Shown here: piece by piece, positions 1-8,905 of the stretch
Layout: the number at the start of each line of letters is the position of its first letter
Numbering within the stretch: position 1 is the stretch's first letter
Assembly: GCF_022440845.1 (NCBI RefSeq)
Contig: NZ_JAKNTO010000001.1
Span: forward strand, 2,418,001-2,482,000
Direction: 5' to 3'
Source of the DNA: Ruminococcus sp. OA3
GTDB lineage: Bacteria; Bacillota; Clostridia; Lachnospirales; Lachnospiraceae
Length of the DNA: 64,000 nt
Translations under genes and position numbers: made by a program
The notes under the pieces: model-generated
Told to the model about the DNA's origin: nothing
What the model saw: only the letters and a program-made list of their open reading frames with translations
Databases searched by the model: none

Positions 1-2253
1 ACGACCGTATTTCCATCAGTGAATACAGAAGAGTATAACCTGAAACTGCGTATGACACAGATTTCGAAACCGGTGGCTTCTCTGCACCGCAGGGAAGACG
101 GTAAGGTAGAAAAAAATACACTCATCTATGATGTGACCTGGGACAGTGTACCGCAGGAAGAACTCAGTGAACTTGCCGGTTATGAAATTACGGCAGAGCG
201 TTCTGCGGGCGATACGGCAGCTGCCTTCAGGTATGCGGAAAAAGAAGCGTTTTTGAAGGCACTGGATGACGCAAAAGCATTGTATGCAGGAAAAGCTTCT
301 GAGCAGGAAATGCAGGGGGACAACAGCATCCGCTATACGTGGAAGGAGGCGGACGGAACAGGAAATGTCACAAAAACAATGGTTCTCAGCTGGAAGGAGG
401 ACGAGGAAAACTCCCGTTATGAGATCACAAAAGAGCTGACAGGCGTATGGATATTTGCCGCTCCAGCAGAAGCGGGGGACAGAGTGACACGGACGATTGA
501 TCTGAACGATTACGAGCGAGGTGAAGTAGTCGATATCTCAGTCAAAGCGATCGCAGCGGAGGATGCCCGGAAGTACCGCAGCGGTATCAGAGGCGTAGTT
601 CGGGAAATGACATTGCCAAGCCGTCTGGATGTGCCGGATATCACGGAACTCACGAGCAGTCCGAGCTATTATACACAGAATGATCCAGATCTTCCGGAGG
701 GAGAAAACTCTTTCGTCACACAGGAAGAACTGAACAGCAACGGAATCAGCCTGATCCTGAATGCAACTGATGTAAGCCAGGTACTGCAGGGGAAATATGA
801 ATTTGCCGCAGCAGTCTACGGAGAAAAAGGAGATGAACAGGATACACAGATGGTGAAAGCCGGCGATGGAGGAGCAGATGAGGAAGGTTACTGGAACAGC
901 GGTGCACTTGTGACCCTGGTGTCCAAGAGCTCTGAGACGTCTATGAACGGAAATTTTGACAGCTCCAATTACGTGTTGAAAAATATATCTGCAGAGTATG
1001 CGGGGAAATGGCTGAAGATTGCAATGAGGAGCATCTCCGACAGCAATGTCAGTTCTCTGTGGTCGGATGAAGATGACGTGACGGAAGCTACAGTAAATTA
1101 TCAGTGGCTGCGGATACCAAGAGTACGGATCACCTTGCCTGAACTGATGGAGAGCCAGACAACATTGTTTTACCTGGACGGAGAATGGAAGAAAGATCCA
1201 TCTCAGGCGGAAGGGGAGACGGATGATCTCCCCGTCACACAGACCAGTTTGACATTTAACAGGCAGGATTATGCCGATGGTTACCGTATTCAGATGATAC
1301 AGTCTGCAAAGGACGGGGATAAACTGGACCCGGATAAGCTGTACAGTATCTATGATACGAATTGGCTCTGGCTCGAAAAATACGGAGAACAGGAATATCA
1401 TGTGTTCTATCAGTCAACGGAACCGGAATTCGATGCGGATGAATATCTGCACAAAGACAATCCCGTCTGCAGTGCAGACCCGACGGCGGCATATCTTGGT
1501 ACGATTACGCAGGATGAACCGTATGTGGTCATTCCCTATACGGGGAAGGCACAGGAATCCCCGGAGGATACGGCACCGGCTGTGAAGACAGCATCCTATA
1601 TCATGATGAAAGAATCAGGATTTGAACTGGTGCTGCCGGATGCAGAGGTGGTTAATGCCGGAAATGATGCATATTCGGACGAAGATTTTCTGTTCACTGG
1701 TCAGACTTCGGTGCAGGCGTATCTCTGTGAAGAGAATCTGGAGTACAGAGAGTCTTCGGCGATCTCAAACTGGTATCGCGGCAGGACGACGGAGAATGCG
1801 ATGTTTACCGATGTGACAGAGCTGCAGTCGTATGGTGAGGCACCTTCGCTGTCAGCTGAAATGACAGCATCAGCACTGCCGGATACGGCATATGAGATCA
1901 CATCGCGAACCAGAAGCTGGCTCGTCTATCAGCTTGCAGTGGAAGATGGTGAAGAAAATCTGTACAGAAAGAGATATCTGAGCGCATACGGTGAGGGGAC
2001 GAGTGACATTACCACCCGACTGCTGCTGCCGGAAGAATATGCACAGTTTGCAGGCATGAAACTGAGGGTCCGCATTGCATCTGTCGATGGTGCCGGGGGG
2101 AATCTCAGTGAGTGGACGGATTGGCTGGACTTTATCATTCCGCCTGCAGCCGAGAAGCAGGTGCAGGCGGAGGAGGCCGAAGCGGATGACAAATCGGCTG
2201 AAACTGATCCGGCAACAGAAACGGATGTAATCGAACCTGTCATTGCAGAATAA
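1..2253 (+). CDS. Large exported-type protein of a pseudopilin cluster, N-terminus outside the window
   Basis: The reading frame is open from base 1, so the true start lies upstream; the GTG at 19 has no ribosome site and is not believed. At least 750 residues are visible. The protein is acidic, rich in Tyr, Ser, Thr and Glu, with no membrane segment in the visible part and a low-complexity acidic Ala/Glu/Thr tail. Stretches such as 'KLRVRIASVDGAGGNLSEW' look like beta-sandwich (FnIII/Ig-like) modules. It is followed by three prepilin-like genes in the same direction, so I infer a surface or pilus-associated component, perhaps a tip adhesin. I do not recognise a named family. Confidence 0.6.
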   Translation, partial: TTVFPSVNTEEYNLKLRMTQISKPVASLHRREDGKVEKNTLIYDVTWDSVPQEELSELAGYEITAERSAGDTAAAFRYAEKEAFLKALDDAKALYAGKASEQEMQGDNSIRYTWKEADGTGNVTKTMVLSWKEDEENSRYEITKELTGVWIFAAPAEAGDRVTRTIDLNDYERGEVVDISVKAIAAEDARKYRSGIRGVVREMTLPSRLDVPDITELTSSPSYYTQNDPDLPEGENSFVTQEELNSNGISLILNATDVSQVLQGKYEFAAAVYGEKGDEQDTQMVKAGDGGADEEGYWNSGALVTLVSKSSETSMNGNFDSSNYVLKNISAEYAGKWLKIAMRSISDSNVSSLWSDEDDVTEATVNYQWLRIPRVRITLPELMESQTTLFYLDGEWKKDPSQAEGETDDLPVTQTSLTFNRQDYADGYRIQMIQSAKDGDKLDPDKLYSIYDTNWLWLEKYGEQEYHVFYQSTEPEFDADEYLHKDNPVCSADPTAAYLGTITQDEPYVVIPYTGKAQESPEDTAPAVKTASYIMMKESGFELVLPDAEVVNAGNDAYSDEDFLFTGQTSVQAYLCEENLEYRESSAISNWYRGRTTENAMFTDVTELQSYGEAPSLSAEMTASALPDTAYEITSRTRSWLVYQLAVEDGEENLYRKRYLSAYGEGTSDITTRLLLPEEYAQFAGMKLRVRIASVDGAGGNLSEWTDWLDFIIPPAAEKQVQAEEAEADDKSAETDPATETDVIEPVIAE

Positions 2254-2293
2254 GATGCACTCACTGATTAGTACGGAAAGGAGGATGCGGGCA

Positions 2294-2953
2294 GTGAAGA
2301 GAAAAACTCAGGGAAAAAAAGATGGTTCAGCACTTTTAATTGCGATTATTATTATGACTGTTGTGATGATGCTCAGTCTTGCACTGCTGCTCGTATCCTT
2401 CAATCTGTATGCCACTGCTTCCAGGCAGCAGAATATGGCGCAGTGTAAAGAACTGGCGCAGAGCCTGAGCAGGGCGTTGGAGAGTGAGATTACGATCCCG
2501 CCTTTTGAGAGTTATACAGAGCAGAAAGAGGCACTTGAGTCTGGCAGTTATCCATTATGGTTTTATCTTCGTTATAACGTAGGGCAGAGTAACTGGCCGT
2601 ACTTTAATGATGAAAGAAAGCATACCGCTGAATATGCCCACCGATATTTCCAGATCATCCCATCGGCCACCGGGACAGAGGCGGCGAAACTGATGGATGA
2701 CATTTCAATTATGATGTACTGGGAAAGTGAGACCGGACAGGAAGAGAATGGAGTACCGCTGGTTGTCCAGGTAAGCTGTGAGAAGGGCGGACAGAAAAGC
2801 GTTATTACCGTTACGTATGAACTGATTATTGGAAGTCAGGATTACGATGACGCTGAGACAGGGGTCCGGCCGAACTCGGCGTCAAACCCGTCTCTTAATG
2901 AGCTGAAATATCCGGAGAAAGCGTGGAGCTGGGCAGTTAATTCAGTAGAGTAA
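2294..2953 (+). CDS. PilX-like pilus assembly/pseudopilin protein
   Basis: 219 residues starting at a GTG placed about 9 nt after AAAGGAGG (2277-2284); the ATG at 2285 touches that ribosome site and is too close. The N-terminus is basic (KRKTQGKKDGSA) and is followed by one long hydrophobic helix (about residues 13-37, LLIAIIIMTVVMMLSLALL), then a soluble domain. This is the layout of PilX/minor pseudopilins, although the canonical G-F-T-L-x-E site is degenerate (G-S-A-L-L-I-A). It sits 40 nt after the large exported protein and 15 nt before a prepilin gene, so it is probably in the same operon. The function in a type IV pilus or type II-like secretion filament is inferred from context. Confidence 0.6.
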   Translation: MKRKTQGKKDGSALLIAIIIMTVVMMLSLALLLVSFNLYATASRQQNMAQCKELAQSLSRALESEITIPPFESYTEQKEALESGSYPLWFYLRYNVGQSNWPYFNDERKHTAEYAHRYFQIIPSATGTEAAKLMDDISIMMYWESETGQEENGVPLVVQVSCEKGGQKSVITVTYELIIGSQDYDDAETGVRPNSASNPSLNELKYPEKAWSWAVNSVE

Positions 2954-2968
2954 GAAGGGAGGACCGGG

Positions 2969-3418
2969 ATGAAAAAGAATATAAAAAAGTATGCAAAGGG
3001 GAACCGATATAATTCCGGTTCTACCATGGTTGAAGTTCTTGTCGCTTTTATGGTAGTTATGCTGATGATTGTACTGTTTACAAAAATACTTGTCATATCA
3101 GGCAATATGCTGAAACGGTCACACGAAACTATTGAAAAAACGGAAACGTTTAACGCAAGGTATTATCAGACAGAAAAACAGGATGAACGGAAAAAAATTG
3201 ATGGTCTGACATTCGAACTCCAAGTGGACCTTCGTAAAGGAAAAACACATCAAAATAATCAGGCAAGTGCTGCCAGACTTTTGCTGGAGTCTGCAAGCCT
3301 GCAGCTTTATCTGGATTCTGATGGTGCAGATCCATCTGCATCAAAGGATAAGGGAACGGGATTGAAATTGTATTCATTTATAGCGGAAGAGAAACAATCT
3401 GCAGGAGAAGGTTCATGA
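2969..3418 (+). CDS. Prepilin-like protein with N-terminal cleavage/methylation site
   Basis: 149 residues, ATG preceded by GGGAGG (2957-2962). After a basic leader (KKNIKKYAKGNRYNSG) comes the class III signal STMVEVLVAF with Glu at position +5 after the Gly, then a hydrophobic helix (about residues 21-43). A prepilin peptidase would be expected to cut after Gly17. The rest is a short hydrophilic domain ending in low-complexity residues. The stop overlaps the start of the next prepilin gene (ATGA), so translation is coupled. No pilus ATPase or prepilin peptidase is present in the window; they may lie upstream. Confidence 0.7.
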   Translation: MKKNIKKYAKGNRYNSGSTMVEVLVAFMVVMLMIVLFTKILVISGNMLKRSHETIEKTETFNARYYQTEKQDERKKIDGLTFELQVDLRKGKTHQNNQASAARLLLESASLQLYLDSDGADPSASKDKGTGLKLYSFIAEEKQSAGEGS

Positions 3419-4731
3419 GACAGAGAAACTGGAAACGCAAATCAAATATACAGGAAAGAATAAAAGCGAAACTGTACAGTAAAAGTGGTGTAACCCTGGT
3501 TGAACTGGTCGTGACCTTTGCATTACTGGGTTTATTTATTGCGGTTTCCTGTCAGGTGATTTCCAATGCACTTAATGTCTATTACCATATCAAAGGATTG
3601 ACCTATGGACAGCAGGTATCGGATACGTTACTGGAAAAAATATCAGGTGAAATTGAAGGCGCGCAGGTCAGTATTTCAGAAGGTGACGCAGATAATAAAG
3701 ATAAAACACTGAAAATCTATAAAAATGGTTCCGTGATAGAGCTTTACGACAGAACGGGCAGTCATATCAGTATCACGACAACCTCTTCTTATGGAAATAT
3801 CATAGATTCTGTAAATGTGCCTGATGGTGGAAAATATCAGGATCCAGATGACGGGAGCGTATTTAATCAGCTTTTGATCTATTATTACGCGGTCATTACC
3901 AATGCACCGGATGGCAGTGAGACAAAGATTACCCGCTATGAGGCGGTAGACTGGATCTTTGACGAAGCAGTTTATATGGGATACGAAATTGAGAAACTAA
4001 TATTCTCACAGGCAGATCAAAACCAGTATCCTCCGAATATTATTAAGATAGATTTGACACTTGTCAGTGATAAATACGGAAGTTATCACTCTGTCCGGTA
4101 TGTGGAATGCTATAACTTTGTTTCAGATTCTGATTTTGATAAGATCTATGATGATAGTCTGCCTGAAAGTCCAGAAATAACGCCGGATACAACGCCTGAA
4201 ATATCACCTGAGATAACAACAACGCCGGAACCGTGGAATGAAAAATTTTCGGACTACACAGACGATGAAAATGATCTGGTGCAGGCGATTCATGAATATT
4301 TCAATCGTGGTTATCAGGCGATTCAAGTAAAGGACGGTATTGATGAAGGCGATACGAAGACATCAACAATTTATGCCTGGATATCAGAATTTGGAAAAAA
4401 TTCTTATATTATTATCTATCACGATGGAGTAGTCATGAATAAACAGGAATTACAAATCTGGGGAGAATCACTTGCAGCGGTTGGAAATAATACTAACGTT
4501 ATAGATATCAGCGGTCCTGTTATGAGTGGCAGTGATGATGGAAATCTGCTGCTTGATGCACTTGGCGGTGATTTTGCCAAGAAATATAAAAAGCCGGTCT
4601 TGTATTTCGATACTGAACGGAAAAAACTGATGGCCGTGAAATACAGCGATCATAAAGAAAACGAAGATCAATGGGGATACTTCAACGGCTATACAGCTGA
4701 TGATGTCAGCAGAATAACGGGCAGCAGCTGA
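3415..4731 (+). CDS. Prepilin-like protein with large C-terminal domain
   Basis: 438 residues; ATG overlaps the previous stop by 4 nt, with GGAGAAGG just upstream. Residues about 20-60 carry a textbook prepilin signal, SGVTLVELVVTFALLG, with cleavage after Gly and Glu at +5, followed by the hydrophobic alpha-1 helix. A Pro/Thr/Glu-rich linker (about residues 247-275, repeated 'TPE'/'SPE') separates a pilin-like domain from a C-terminal globular domain of about 160 residues. The length is well above that of a major pilin, so it is more likely a minor pilin or adhesin. A strong terminator follows at 4735, closing the operon. Confidence 0.7.
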   Translation: MRQRNWKRKSNIQERIKAKLYSKSGVTLVELVVTFALLGLFIAVSCQVISNALNVYYHIKGLTYGQQVSDTLLEKISGEIEGAQVSISEGDADNKDKTLKIYKNGSVIELYDRTGSHISITTTSSYGNIIDSVNVPDGGKYQDPDDGSVFNQLLIYYYAVITNAPDGSETKITRYEAVDWIFDEAVYMGYEIEKLIFSQADQNQYPPNIIKIDLTLVSDKYGSYHSVRYVECYNFVSDSDFDKIYDDSLPESPEITPDTTPEISPEITTTPEPWNEKFSDYTDDENDLVQAIHEYFNRGYQAIQVKDGIDEGDTKTSTIYAWISEFGKNSYIIIYHDGVVMNKQELQIWGESLAAVGNNTNVIDISGPVMSGSDDGNLLLDALGGDFAKKYKKPVLYFDTERKKLMAVKYSDHKENEDQWGYFNGYTADDVSRITGSS

Positions 4732-4734
4732 TAT

Positions 4735-4783
4735 GAAAAAGATGATAGACAGGTAGATGACCTGAATATCATCTTTTTCCTTT
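4735..4783 (+). terminator. Rho-independent terminator of the prepilin operon
   Basis: GAAAAAGATGATA (4735-4747) pairs with TATCATCTTTTTC (4767-4779), with an inner CAGGT/ACCTG stem, and ends in a T run. It lies 3 nt after the last prepilin stop. Confidence 0.85.
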
Positions 4784-4818
4784 GCAGTATAAAAATTATA
4801 AATAAAAGAGGTTACGAG

Positions 4819-5715
4819 ATGGAAAAAAAGCTGAAGGGAAAAGCCAGAGGAGAAGAACTGCTGTATGATTTTCTGGCTGAAAATATGGGTCTGACAAAAC
4901 GTCAGATCAGCCGGGCAAAATTTTGCACGGATGGAATCTGTGTTAACGGCAGACAGGCGAGGGTCACCACAATGCTGAAAGCGGGGGACAGTGTGGAAAT
5001 TAAGCTGGAAGATGCAGTAACGCAGTCGGGGCATCTGGTTCCATATGCTGGAAAACCAGACATCCTGTATGAGGATGAAGATTTGCTGGTGGTAAATAAA
5101 CCGGAGGGACTCGTAGTGCATCCTTCGCATGGCCATTATTCAGATTCTCTGGCAAACATGCTGGTGCAATACTTCCTGGAAAAGAGCGAGCAGGTAAAAA
5201 TACGTTGTGTCGGAAGGCTGGACAGGGAGACTTCGGGAATCGTTCTTTTTGCAAAAAACCGGGCGGCAGCCGGACGTCTGGCACGCCAGAGAGAACAGGG
5301 GCAGCTGAGAAAGGAATACCTTGCTCTTGTCCATGGAGTACCTGACCAGTCGAGAGGAAGTATCAATACAGGCATTACAAAGGTTCCTGGATCGCTGATG
5401 AAAATGATGGCTTCGGAAACGGGAAAACATGCGGTAACACATTATACAGTTCAGGAAACATTTGGGGGGTTTTCTGCCTTACAGATTACGCTTGAGACGG
5501 GGAGGACGCATCAGATCCGCGTCCACATGGCGTCCACAGGTCACCCGCTCCTGGGAGACAAGATTTATGGTGCGGAGTGCGGCGGGATGGAGCGCGCGGC
5601 TCTGCACGCGTATAAGGTTAAATTAATGCAGCCGTTTTCAGGAGAGAAAATCTGTATAAAAGCGGAAATACCGGAAGATATGAAGAGAAAAATGAATCAA
5701 AGTGTCGCAAAATAA
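4819..5715 (+). CDS. RluA-family 23S rRNA/tRNA pseudouridine synthase
   Basis: 298 residues. The N-terminal part (about 15-75) is an S4 RNA-binding domain, and the catalytic domain carries GRLDRETSGIVLFAKN with the catalytic Asp of the RluA family (HRLD in most members, GRLD here). Further conserved pieces are 'VVNKPEGLVVHPS' and 'ETGRTHQIRVHM'. It isomerises uridine to pseudouridine in rRNA, most like RluD, but the exact target cannot be read from the sequence. ATG follows AGAGG (4804-4808). It is flanked by a terminator on the left and an AT-rich gap on the right, so it is probably monocistronic. Confidence 0.9.
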   Translation: MEKKLKGKARGEELLYDFLAENMGLTKRQISRAKFCTDGICVNGRQARVTTMLKAGDSVEIKLEDAVTQSGHLVPYAGKPDILYEDEDLLVVNKPEGLVVHPSHGHYSDSLANMLVQYFLEKSEQVKIRCVGRLDRETSGIVLFAKNRAAAGRLARQREQGQLRKEYLALVHGVPDQSRGSINTGITKVPGSLMKMMASETGKHAVTHYTVQETFGGFSALQITLETGRTHQIRVHMASTGHPLLGDKIYGAECGGMERAALHAYKVKLMQPFSGEKICIKAEIPEDMKRKMNQSVAK

Positions 5716-5780
5716 TAAATTTTGTGAAATACAGATGATATATATAACAATATACAATGGTTCGGCAAAGATTTCAAGTT

Positions 5781-5820
5781 TATCTGGTAAATATTGGTAA
5801 TATTCCCAAATATCTGGTAA
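5781..5820 (+). repeat. Helically phased GGTAA direct repeats upstream of integrase
   Basis: TATCTGGTAA occurs at 5781-5790 and 5811-5820, and ATATTGGTAA at 5791-5800, so GGTAA recurs at 5786, 5796 and 5816, that is, on one face of the helix. This suggests binding sites for a protein, plausibly the integrase or an accessory factor. Confidence 0.5.
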
Positions 5821-5849
5821 GAAACAGTGATTTTATGGTATTTTCTAAT

Positions 5850-5871
5850 AAGCCGTCAAGTAAGCCGTCAA
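5850..5871 (+). repeat. Paired GCCGTCA repeats, left of integrase
   Basis: AAGCCGTCAA is present twice with a 12-bp period (5850-5859 and 5862-5871). A matching pair lies directly after the integrase stop. These are candidate recombination or arm-binding sites. Confidence 0.6.
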
Positions 5872-5898
5872 AGATTTATGCAGAGGGGGAAAAATACT

Positions 5899-7026
5899 AT
5901 GGCAAAACGCGGGGAAAATATATACTTTAGGAAAGATGGCAGATACGAAGGAAGATATGTAATCGGCAAAAAAAGTAATGGCAGAACTGCATTTGGATAC
6001 GTATACGGGAGGAGATATACGGAAGTCAAACGGAAGCTGGAACTTTTGAAAGCTGAAGCGTCGTCCAAACATTCAATGGAAACTGCCTGGATCGGAGACG
6101 GCAGTGTAGAAGTCTGGCTCAGAATATGGTTGGAGGAGATAGTAAAACCTGAAATAAAGGAATCCAGTTATGCAGTTTACCGCGGTATGGTCGAAAACCA
6201 TATGATACCGGCTGTGGGAAAAGCGACACTTTGTAAAGTCAATACCGATACCATCAAATACCTGTATGAGATCATCAGAAGTAAAAAAATATGCCAGGGA
6301 ACAGCCCAGAATATATGTAAACGGTTTCGCGCAGCACTTGCAGCCGCGCAGGAGGCACATTTTCTCACTGATGTTCCTAAGCTTCCATTTAAGAAAGTCA
6401 AAAAGACACTGAATTCTCCTGAATTTTTAAGTATTTCTGCGCAGGAAAAGCTGGAAGAACATTTGGATACCAGAAACAGTATAAAAGATTTTGCAGTGTT
6501 TTTCAGCCTTTATACAGGAGTTCGGATTGGGGAATGCTGTGCTGTCAAATGGAAAAACATTCATTTCGAGGATTCGGAACTTCTGATCACGCATACACTC
6601 CAGCGCATCCGCACATATAGTGGCAGCTCAAAGACATGTCTTCAATATTCTGAACCAAAGTCTCAAAGTGCGGTACGTCGGATACCATTGACGGGAACTC
6701 TCGTGGAACTCCTGAAAGAAATAAAACAGTCTGTCCGCGGAACAGCGGAAGAGTTTGTATTTCACAGTCATTCTCATGTAATTGAACCGCGAACACTGCA
6801 GCATCATATAAAAAAACTGTCTCAGGCATGCGGAATTGCAAACCTGCATTTTCATACATTGCGACACAGCTTTGCTACCAGGTGCCTGGAAAATCATATT
6901 GATGTCAAAACACTGGCTGAGCTGATGGGGCATAGTACTGCCAAATTTACACTCGACTGGTACGGTCATTCGACCAGTCAGCAGAAACGCAAATATATTG
7001 ATCGCCTTGAACGGCTGACGGCCTGA
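5899..7026 (+). CDS. Solitary tyrosine recombinase/integrase (Tn916 Int-like)
   Basis: 375 residues from the ATG at 5899, which has AGAGGGGGA 8 nt upstream; earlier in-frame starts run through the GCCGTCA repeats and lack a ribosome site. The N-terminus (AKRGENIYFRKDGRYEGRY) resembles the arm-binding domain of Tn916-type integrases; a SAM-like core-binding domain follows (about 65-165). The catalytic domain has 'YTGVRIGE' (first Arg), HTLRHSFAT (HxxR box), 'LMGHS' and the Tyr in 'LDWYGHS'. All key residues are present, so it should be active. No excisionase, relaxase or conjugation gene adjoins it: it is a lone integrase between a housekeeping gene and a small orphan gene, flanked by repeats on both sides. 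Confidence 0.88.
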   Translation: MAKRGENIYFRKDGRYEGRYVIGKKSNGRTAFGYVYGRRYTEVKRKLELLKAEASSKHSMETAWIGDGSVEVWLRIWLEEIVKPEIKESSYAVYRGMVENHMIPAVGKATLCKVNTDTIKYLYEIIRSKKICQGTAQNICKRFRAALAAAQEAHFLTDVPKLPFKKVKKTLNSPEFLSISAQEKLEEHLDTRNSIKDFAVFFSLYTGVRIGECCAVKWKNIHFEDSELLITHTLQRIRTYSGSSKTCLQYSEPKSQSAVRRIPLTGTLVELLKEIKQSVRGTAEEFVFHSHSHVIEPRTLQHHIKKLSQACGIANLHFHTLRHSFATRCLENHIDVKTLAELMGHSTAKFTLDWYGHSTSQQKRKYIDRLERLTA

Positions 7027-7047
7027 TTAAGCCGTCATGAGCCGTCA
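7016..7047 (+). repeat. GCCGTCA repeats and inverted repeat at the integrase 3' end
   Basis: TGACGGC (7016-7022) inside the last codons pairs with GCCGTCA (7031-7037) across an 8-nt loop, and a further GCCGTCA follows at 7041-7047. The motif matches the pair at 5850-5871, so the integrase gene is bracketed by the same 7-mer. Confidence 0.6.
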
Positions 7048-7159
7048 GGATTTCGGGCAGAGGGAATGGTAAATACTGGAAGATATATGCAAAATCACAA
7101 AATTTATTATTTTACGAAAGCATATCGGTACGGCATGTCGTGGAAGGAGGAGAGAACAA

Positions 7160-7387
7160 ATGGCAGATTTATTAAACGATATTTTCCTGAACAGTGGATT
7201 GGGGTTTCTGTCTGACCTGAGAATGGAGAATGACAAAAACAAGATACTGAATGCCATTTGCTCCTTAGAGGAAAAGGAATACACAGAGCGGCAGTGGAGA
7301 GACGCTTATTTATATCTGACAGGCGAAATGCTGGATGAGACAGTGGAAGATCCCAGGAGGGAACTGCTGAAAAAATTAAAAAAATAA
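7160..7387 (+). CDS. Small protein of unknown function
   Basis: 75 residues, mostly helical and charged, with no Cys and no membrane segment. The start is supported by GGAAGGAGGAG (7142-7152), and a strong terminator follows 4 nt after the stop, so this looks like a genuine gene. The sequence (MADLLNDIFLNSGLGFLSD ... LLKKLKK) does not match a family I know. It lies just after the integrase and its repeats and may be cargo of, or unrelated to, that element. Confidence 0.6.
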   Translation: MADLLNDIFLNSGLGFLSDLRMENDKNKILNAICSLEEKEYTERQWRDAYLYLTGEMLDETVEDPRRELLKKLKK

Positions 7388-7390
7388 AGA

Positions 7391-7425
7391 AAGCTCCGGG
7401 CAGTTGGATCCCGGAGCTTCTTTTA
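7391..7425 (+). terminator. Bidirectional rho-independent terminator
   Basis: AAGCTCCGGG (7391-7400) pairs perfectly with CCCGGAGCTT (7410-7419), followed by CTTTT. It also has an A-rich left flank and so can serve the minus-strand aminopeptidase gene that ends at 7438. Confidence 0.9.
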
Positions 7426-7437
7426 TCAATGATAAGC

Positions 7438-8745
7438 TTAATGAACCACATAAACTCCATCTGTTTCACAGGAGATGCGTGCATTATAAAAGGCTTCGGC
7501 AGCCACAGCCATAAAACAGGTATCCATGACGCCTCCCGTTTCGTATGGGGAATGCATGGCAAGCTGAGCCAGTCCGATGTCCACGGTGTTCATTGCCGCC
7601 TGTGTGTTGGAAATGCTGCCAAGTTTGGAACCTCCCGCCATATCGGAACGGTTTGTGAAAACCTGATACGGGATTTTTGCCTGTTCGCATATGGTACGGA
7701 AGATGGCTGATGAAACACCGTCTGTCGTATACTTTTGATTGGCATTGTATTTAATGACGATGCCACGGTTTAGATAGACGCGGTTTTCCGGATCTGATTT
7801 TTCTGGATGGTTCGGATGCACGGCATGGGCGTTATCGGCGGACACCATGAAGCTGTTGGCGAGCCTGGTGCAATAGCTTTCCTCGTCCCCGCCCAGGGTC
7901 CGGTTGATACGCCGAAGAACGTCGCTCAGAAAAGAAGAGGCGGCGCCCTGCTTTGTAGAACTTCCTACTTCTTCATTGTCAAATACAGTAAAAAGGCTGG
8001 CGGAATCCGGATTGTCAGCCTGAAGAAAGCCCTTCAGTGATGCAAACGCACACTGCAGGTCGTCCAGACGCGGTGAGGAGAGAAATTCACCGTCAGAACC
8101 CCAGATGGTGCCGTCCATGCGGTTATACAAAAACAGGTCACTGCCGGCGATGGAAGTGCGTGAAATGCCGGCGCATTCAGCGACGATGTCCATCAGCCTG
8201 CCTTTGGCATTCTCGTCGCCGAACAATGGAAGCAGATCTTTCTGGGCATTGTATGTATAGCCGGAATTCGCCTCACGGTTCATATGGATCGCAAGATTGG
8301 GAATCACAAGAAGATCGTGGTCAACGTTTACGAGTTTTGTAACAAGTCTGGCGTTTTCCCTGATAAGAACACGACCTGCGATGGAGAGCGGACGGTCAAA
8401 CCACGGTGCAAAAAGCATACCGCCGTAGACTTCTGTGTTTAATTTCGTGTAGGCACGGTCAACGACGATCTCTCCATGCTCCTTGATCTTGAAAGCCGGT
8501 GAATCGCTGTGACATGCGATAATCTGATAATTCAAAAACTTATTTCCCGGGATATAAAATGCGGCGACTGAAGAGCGGTTGCGCGTGACGTAATATTTTC
8601 CCGGGGTCAGATCCCACTGTTCACATTCAGCAAGCCTGTGAAATCCATTCTTATCCAATATATCTGTGATTGACTGTACCGCATGAAAACTGCTTGGGCT
8701 TTGCGCGATAAATGTCAACAGTTCTTTCGCTATTTTTCGTTCCAT
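7438..8745 (-). CDS. M18-family metalloaminopeptidase
   Basis: 435 residues from the ATG at 8745, which has GGAGGTA 5-6 nt upstream. It matches the aspartyl aminopeptidase (DNPEP/ApeB) family: 'ACHSDSPAFKIK' with the metal-binding His and Asp near the N-terminus, 'VFDNEEVGSSTKQGA' with the catalytic/metal Glu pair, 'SADNAHAVHPNHPEK', 'IVIKYNANQKYTTDG', and a C-terminal 'SPYETGG' segment. These are cytosolic dodecameric zinc peptidases that remove N-terminal acidic residues from peptides. It is a single gene between two intergenic control regions. Confidence 0.9.
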   Translation of the reverse strand: MERKIAKELLTFIAQSPSSFHAVQSITDILDKNGFHRLAECEQWDLTPGKYYVTRNRSSVAAFYIPGNKFLNYQIIACHSDSPAFKIKEHGEIVVDRAYTKLNTEVYGGMLFAPWFDRPLSIAGRVLIRENARLVTKLVNVDHDLLVIPNLAIHMNREANSGYTYNAQKDLLPLFGDENAKGRLMDIVAECAGISRTSIAGSDLFLYNRMDGTIWGSDGEFLSSPRLDDLQCAFASLKGFLQADNPDSASLFTVFDNEEVGSSTKQGAASSFLSDVLRRINRTLGGDEESYCTRLANSFMVSADNAHAVHPNHPEKSDPENRVYLNRGIVIKYNANQKYTTDGVSSAIFRTICEQAKIPYQVFTNRSDMAGGSKLGSISNTQAAMNTVDIGLAQLAMHSPYETGGVMDTCFMAVAAEAFYNARISCETDGVYVVH

Positions 8746-8816
8746 AACTACCTCCATATACAACATGTTGTGATTTCCGTCTTTTCTTAATTTAACACAG
8801 TTAACGCGATCTCTCA

Positions 8817-8847
8817 ATAGCATACAGATATCTGGGTATGCTATACT
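8817..8847. promoter_or_regulatory. Inverted repeat and extended -10 between aminopeptidase and CHAD genes
   Basis: ATAGCATAC (8817-8825) and GTATGCTAT (8836-8844) form a perfect 9-bp inverted repeat with a 10-bp centre. TGCTATACT (8839-8847) reads as an extended -10 for the rightward CHAD gene, so the palindrome would overlap its promoter as an operator would. Confidence 0.45.
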
Positions 8848-8905
8848 GTAGACAGAAAAAGATATGTCACTTGAGCGGAATCATTCGCGGAAAAGGAGAG
8901 CTGCC

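Noticed and set aside
538-1401. Long open frame antisense to the first protein
   Set aside because: Cys- and His-rich shadow of a codon-biased gene; no ribosome site and no family resemblance.
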